A stretch of DNA of 64,000 nt. Source: Callorhinus ursinus (Eukaryota; Chordata; Mammalia; Carnivora; Otariidae). A model generated the notes under the pieces. It was not told the origin of the DNA. It was given only the letters and a program-made list of their open reading frames with translations, and did not search any database. This document shows positions 59,531 to 64,000 of this stretch, one piece after another. Position numbers and translations under genes: made by a program. The DNA is taken from positions 53,193,794 to 53,257,793 of the forward strand of contig NW_020312817.1 in the NCBI RefSeq assembly GCF_003265705.1. The letters are read 5' to 3'. Position 1 is the stretch's first letter, and every line of letters begins with the position of its first letter.

Positions 59531-60274
59531 ACTAGCTTTGATTTTAAATATATCTTCCTCTCCGTATCGGACACTAAGCATTATTACAGCCCTTCAGCAA
59601 CCCATGTTTTGATATTCTGAATTTCGTTTTCTTGTCCTTAAAAATGACCCAATTAGTCATGACCAGCATTAGAACTGTTCTGCCTCGTCTCCTTTCCCTT
59701 AGTTAATTTGTCAGGTGTCTGCACTGTGGTATGCATTTGATTGGCTGAGGTTGCACATGGGGAGGATCTAAGTGATCTTCTTGGCACCAGGATGTCAATG
59801 GGGTTCAGACCAAGCTGGATACTTTCCTCTGTTCATAGATGGTGCTATGTGCTTTTACGATGCTAGGGCTCACAAGCTGAGGGTAAGGCTAAATTTAGGG
59901 CTCAGGTCACATAGTAGGTCTGTTTCTCCTGACTTTTCTGATAACGTCCTTTTTGGTAAATGGTGGTAGGATGTTATGGTAATGGGAGGAAACAGAACAG
60001 GGAGATGATATGAATTACTGAGTGAGAAGGGTTTTATATCTTATATAAGCCTTGGTTGAAATGTACCCATAGCCTTATGCCCATGATCCAGTAAAATCTA
60101 ATATTCATGAAGAGAGTTCCATCTCCTCTACATCACTCTTAGGGTCACGAACACTATAAAGGGAATTCTGATATTGAGGGAAATTTCATCTGTGGGTCTT
60201 TGTGAAGGAGACACACCGGGCTACAGTGAGAGGTAGTAAAGCTTACTAGGGGGAACATGGATATTGGGGTGGGA

Positions 60275-60660
60275 TAGACCCAGCTTTGAATCTTAGCTTC
60301 AACCCTTTCCTTTTTTTTAGAAATGTGTTTTTTTTAAGATTTTATTTATCTGACAGCAAGTGAGAGAGCACAAGCAGGGGGAGCAGCAGAGGCAGAGGGA
60401 GAAGCAGGGGCTCAATCCCAGGACCCCGGGATCATGACCTGAGCTGAAGGCAGACGCTTAACCGTCTGAGCCACCCAGGCATCCCGGCTTCAACCCTTTC
60501 TAGCTGGGTTGTCAATAGGGGGAGTTTCATTTTTCTCACCTGTACAGTACATTAAGATTAATGATATCAACTCACAGAGTTCTTGAAAAAATGAAGAATA
60601 ATATAACAAAGCATTTAGCACAGAATCCAGCAAAGTAGTAAACACTAAAACAAAAGTTCA
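60275..60660 (+). repeat. MIR relic split by a SINE
   Basis: TTTGAATCTTAGCTTCAACC before and TTCATTTTTCTCACCTGTAC, AAAGCATTTAGCACAGAATC after the SINE at 60312-60486. Confidence 0.5.
60312..60486 (-). mobile_element. CAN SINE inside a MIR (antisense)
   Basis: GCTTCAACCCTTTC on both sides (60297 and 60487); internally shortened. Confidence 0.94.
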
Positions 60661-60768
60661 AACTCAGTGGCTATCATCGCCATCATAATTATTAAATATG
60701 ACTTCAACAAGATCTCCACAATAAATATAAGAGTGAACATTCTTATATCTATTTCTGATAATCTCTCT

Positions 60769-60966
60769 TTTTTTTTTTAAGATTTTATTCGTTTATTTGA
60801 CAGAGAGAGAGACAGCGAGAGCAGGAACACAAGCAGGGGGAGTGGGAGAGGGAGAAGTGAGCTTCCCACAGAGCAGGGAGCCTGAGGCGGGGCTTGATCC
60901 CAGGACTCTGGGATCATGACCTGGGCCAAAGGCAGACACTTAACAACTGAGCCACCCAGGTGCCCC
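60769..60966 (-). mobile_element. CAN SINE (antisense)
   Basis: TCTGATAAT on both sides; complete. Confidence 0.94.
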
Positions 60967-61349
60967 TCTGATAATATCTTAATGTAAGCCCATGGGGTAA
61001 TGCCAAAGCAAAATCCAGAATAGAGCATTTGTACAGGTGGCAAAAACAACGTAGAATAGATCAAAGGCTTTCTGATGATTTAATTTCACCCAAGGACATA
61101 ATGTGGACCATCTAGAGGAACAGAGGATTTTTATGCCCTTAGGGAAGCTCTCTCTGAGGACACACTTTGCTCACTGTGGTCCACATCAAGCCCATCCAAA
61201 GGCCTCAGGTACCAGAGAGTATGGGCCTTGCCTGCTGCAAGCCCAGGCCTTCACCTCCTAGATATGGTCAGCATCTAGCATTTAGTCACCACTCTCTATA
61301 CACCTGACAGAGGAAAGTAGAAGTCAATGACATTAACTTCCTTGGACAC

Positions 61350-62011
61350 TGTTATAGGTTGAATTGTAACCCCCCAAAAGATATGTTGAAGTCCTAACCC
61401 CCAGGACATCAGAATGTATTCTTATTTGGAAATAGGGTCATTGTAGATGTAATTAATTACATTAAGATGAGGGCATTCTGGAGTAGGGTGAGCCCCTAAT
61501 CCAATATGACTGGTGTTCTTATAAGACAGCACGTGAGGGCGCCTTGGTGGCTCAGTTGTTAAGTGTCTGCCTTTGGCTCAGGTCATGGTCCCAGGGTCCT
61601 GGGATCGAGCCCTGCATCGGGCTCCCTGCTCAGCAGGAAGGCTGCTTCTCCCTCTCCCACTCCCCCTGCTTGTGTTCCCCCTCTCACGGTGTCTCTCTCT
61701 GTCAAATAAATAAGTAAAATCTTAAAAAAAAAAAAAAAAAGACAGCACATGAAGACACAGACACATGTCCAGGGAGAACACAACATGATGCTGAAGGCAG
61801 AGATTACAGTTAACCCTAGGACTGCCAGGAAGCCCCAGAAGCTAGGAAGAGGCAAGGAAGGAGTCACCTACAGATTTGCAGAGGGCTTCTGACCCTGCCA
61901 ACATCTTGATTTTGGATTTCTGGCCTCAGAACTGTGAGGCAACAAATTTCTATTATTTTAAGCCACCCAGTTTGTGGGACTTTGTTATGGCAGCCCTAGA
62001 AAATTAATACA
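61350..62011 (-). mobile_element. MaLR (MLT1-type) LTR with nested SINE
   Basis: Reads on the minus strand from TGTATTAATTTTC to the characteristic end CAATTCAACCTATAACA. Internal text such as CCACAAACTGGGTGGCTTAA and ATATGTTGAAGTCCTAACCCC (read as either strand) is typical of ERVL-MaLR LTRs. A SINE at 61538-61738 splits it. Confidence 0.8.
61538..61738 (+). mobile_element. CAN SINE inside MaLR LTR
   Basis: Target duplication AAGACAGCACGTGAG / AAGACAGCACATGAA at 61523 and 61739. Confidence 0.95.
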
Positions 62012-62989
62012 GGTTCTTTCATTCTTTTCTACTATGCATCAATAGTAAGTAATAAGCAAACTGGTGATTTGCTGTCAAAATTCCAACATGGCCCAACTCA
62101 GCCATTGGCTTCACTATGAGACAACTTTCTAAGTGAAATGTTTCACAGGTTTCTTTTGGGGCTTTATTGCAAAATTTTGGATGGTGCCCAAAACACTGCA
62201 TTCGACTTTAACACAAACTGCATTGCTGAGGGAGGCTACTGTGGGATTAAAATTAATATCTAACAAGATGAATCAATGGAGGGATTTGCAAAGATGTTTC
62301 AGCTTATCAATTAACATTCTCAGTGACTCTTTCTTCCAGGAAAAAGATAAGCTCAGGAAACTTGTTCCTGGTCGCCCTGCAGTAACTGTATTGATCAAAT
62401 TCCAGGGTGTAATGTACCATTATCCATTCTGGGGAGGTAGGGGATTCTATCCCAGGAAGGCTTCTTGTGGCAGTAGGCAAAGGAAACAGGGAGGATGTAG
62501 GAAAGAGTAATAAAAATGAATGGCTAGACACAGGCGTTAGAGCACTATCGATGAAATATTATTCAGTTATTAAATAATCAGGAAGTTAATAAATGTCAAA
62601 AGTTGGAATCCAATACAATGGAATACTGTAGGTCCACAACCCCCTCAGGAGCTTTCCTGGCATCATGTGAAGCTGACCCCTGTAGGCAGAGGGCACAGGA
62701 AGACTGAAGAAAACAAGCCGCTCCATGTCGGTAGGTGACAATTTTAACAATGGCAAAGGGAACTTACATATGAGGCTTGTCTTGAGCGGCAGCAAGACAA
62801 ATTGATCCCTAGACTCATCCTTGAAATCTTAAAAAGTTTATAAAGAGGTCCTAAATGGGCTCAGTCGTATATACCATGCAGTTGTCTTCAACCACACATC
62901 ACCACCTCAAGGCGATCTCCTTGGAGCAGTCTCTGGGAGCAAGAAAAGTAAGCAGAACCCACGTTCCAGACGGGCGGGGGTGAGGAGCC

Positions 62990-63429
62990 TCTGACTGTCC
63001 AGGTTAGTCAGTGGTCATATCTTTTTTGATGATAATCCCCAACAAATACTAATCAGCAATAAAAAGTCATGAAGGAACAAACTGCTGACATGCTCATAGC
63101 AACGTGGATGGATTGCCAAAAATACAACACTCGGTGAAAAAAGCCAGACACACAAGAGTACATATTCTATGGTTCCACTGATAGGATGTTCTAGAACAGG
63201 CAAAACTAATCTATGGTAATGACAATCAGAACAGTGGTTATATCTCTGGGGTGGAGTGGAGAGCAGGGAGGGGACCAACCTGAAAGAGGCATAAAGGAAC
63301 TTCCTGGAGCGAGGAAATGTTCTTTCTTGATAGAGGAGTAGGTTACATGGTCCATGTTTGTCAAAACTCATCTACCAGTAACCTTAATAGCAGTGCATTT
63401 CACTATGTGTAAATTAAAATCTATTTAAA
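62990..63429 (+). mobile_element. Old L1 3'-end fragment
   Basis: Sense L1 3' text (cycles of AACGTGGATGG, GTGAAAAAAGCCAGACACA, GGTTACATGG) ending in A-rich DNA at the SINE at 63430. Diverged and without a usable open frame. Confidence 0.6.
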
Positions 63430-63630
63430 GGGGCGCCTGGATGGCTCAGTTGTTAAGCGTCTGCCTTCAGCTCAGGTCATGATCCTAGTGTCCTGGGATC
63501 GAGCCCCGCATCGGGCTCTCTGCTCAGCGGAAAACCTGCTTCTCCCTCTCCCACTCCTCCTGCTTGTGTTCCCTCTCTCGCTGTGTCTCTCTCTGTCAAA
63601 TAAATAAATAAAATCTTTAAAAAATTAAAA
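63430..63630 (+). mobile_element. CAN SINE
   Basis: TAAAATCTATTTAAA on both sides; inserted at the A-rich end of an old L1. Confidence 0.95.
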
Positions 63631-63710
63631 TAAAATCTATTTAAAAATATTGTAAATACTTGAATACAGTAGCTTTTAAAACATGTTTTCTTTTTAGAAA
63701 TGTAACGTAT

Positions 63711-64000
63711 GGGGGGGGCGGAGCAAGATGGCGGAGGAGTAGGAGACCTGGATTTCGTCTGGTCCCAGGAATTCAGCTGGATAGGGATCAAACCATTCTG
63801 AACACCTAAGAACTCAACAGGATATCGAAGAAAAGAATAGCAACAACTCTCTGAACAGAAAAGTGACCACTTTCTGGAAGGGAGGACGTGCGGAGAAGTG
63901 AATCCGAGCCGATATTCGGGAGGATAGACGGCGGGGGAGGGGGCCTCCGTCGGCCGCTTCTGGCAAGTGATAGAGCCGCGGAGCACAAAATCGGAACTTT
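63711..64000 (+). mobile_element. 5' end of a carnivoran L1, continuing off the right edge
   Basis: Starts with a G run and GGAGCAAGATGGCGGAGGAG, the 5' UTR start of young carnivoran L1. The CAAGATGGCGG motif near position +14 resembles the YY1 site that fixes initiation in human L1. The preserved 5' end means the copy could be full length, about 6 kb; only 290 bp are visible. Confidence 0.85.

Larger units (their letters stand above)
53307..64000. other. ANXA4 upstream intron (repeat-rich)
   Basis: No coding exon was found. The region is mainly L2, L1, LTR and SINE sequence as listed. The pieces 59000-59320, 59580-60270, 61080-61345 and 62020-62540 show nothing I recognise. Confidence 0.6.

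Noticed and set aside
60675..60683. Minus-strand ATGGCGATG as the ANXA4 start codons
   Set aside because: The following bases are ATAG, not a GT donor, and the site is in a MIR-like relic.
63477..63986. Minus-strand 169-codon frame at the right edge
   Set aside because: It is antisense translation of a SINE joined to the L1 5' UTR.
1..64000. CRISPR-like or phage-like repeat arrays
   Set aside because: The repeated sequences are dispersed SINEs with individual target duplications, not regularly spaced repeats; the genome is mammalian.
1..64000. Functional tRNA genes suggested by tRNA-like SINE heads
   Set aside because: The heads are diverged, lack a full cloverleaf by eye, and are each joined to a CT tract and A-rich tail.

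Overview
This window is ordinary nuclear DNA from a carnivoran mammal, probably an arctoid caniform (bear, seal or mustelid type). The evidence is at least 37 tRNA-derived CAN SINE (SINEC) copies, which are Carnivora-specific, plus the 5' end of a carnivoran L1 at the right edge. The arctoid placement is an inference from SINE and L1 style; no species can be named.

Two protein-coding genes were reconstructed exon by exon, both on the minus strand and head to tail, in the ANXA4-GMCL1 order of human 2p13. Right to left, ANXA4 (annexin A4) supplies eleven coding exons between 53306 and the stop codon at 28038. They encode residues 4-321 of a 321-residue protein; only the first codons and the 5' UTR exons are missing. 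About 4.3 kb downstream lies the CpG-island promoter and first exon of GMCL1 (germ cell-less homologue 1, a BTB/BACK CUL3 adaptor). Its exons 1-10 (23751 to 2908) give about 380 codons, and the C-terminal part runs off the left edge. Every inspected intron has GT-AG ends, phases match across all junctions, and no exon carries a frameshift or stop, so both genes look intact.

Layout: 1-2907, intron of GMCL1; 2908-23751, GMCL1 exons and introns; 23320-24075, CpG island; 24076-28037, intergenic DNA plus the ANXA4 3' UTR; 28038-53306, ANXA4 exons and introns; 53307-64000, upstream ANXA4 intron filled with repeats. The intronic and intergenic DNA holds CAN SINEs, MIR and L2 relics, old L1 pieces on both strands, a MER5-like hAT fragment, a MaLR LTR, a solo ERV LTR inside an L1, and microsatellites. 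A 10-base run of N lies at 48686-48695.

No new biological system was found. The points most worth a second look are a small unidentified poly(A)-tailed retrocopy at 4136-4281, the three-layer L1/LTR/SINE nest at 55740-58397 with a fold-back duplication inside it, the 5' end of a possibly full-length L1 at 63711, and an ANXA4 exon (37774-37867) flanked within 200 bp by two SINEs antisense to the gene. Repeat family names are from recognition by eye and would need RepeatMasker to confirm.
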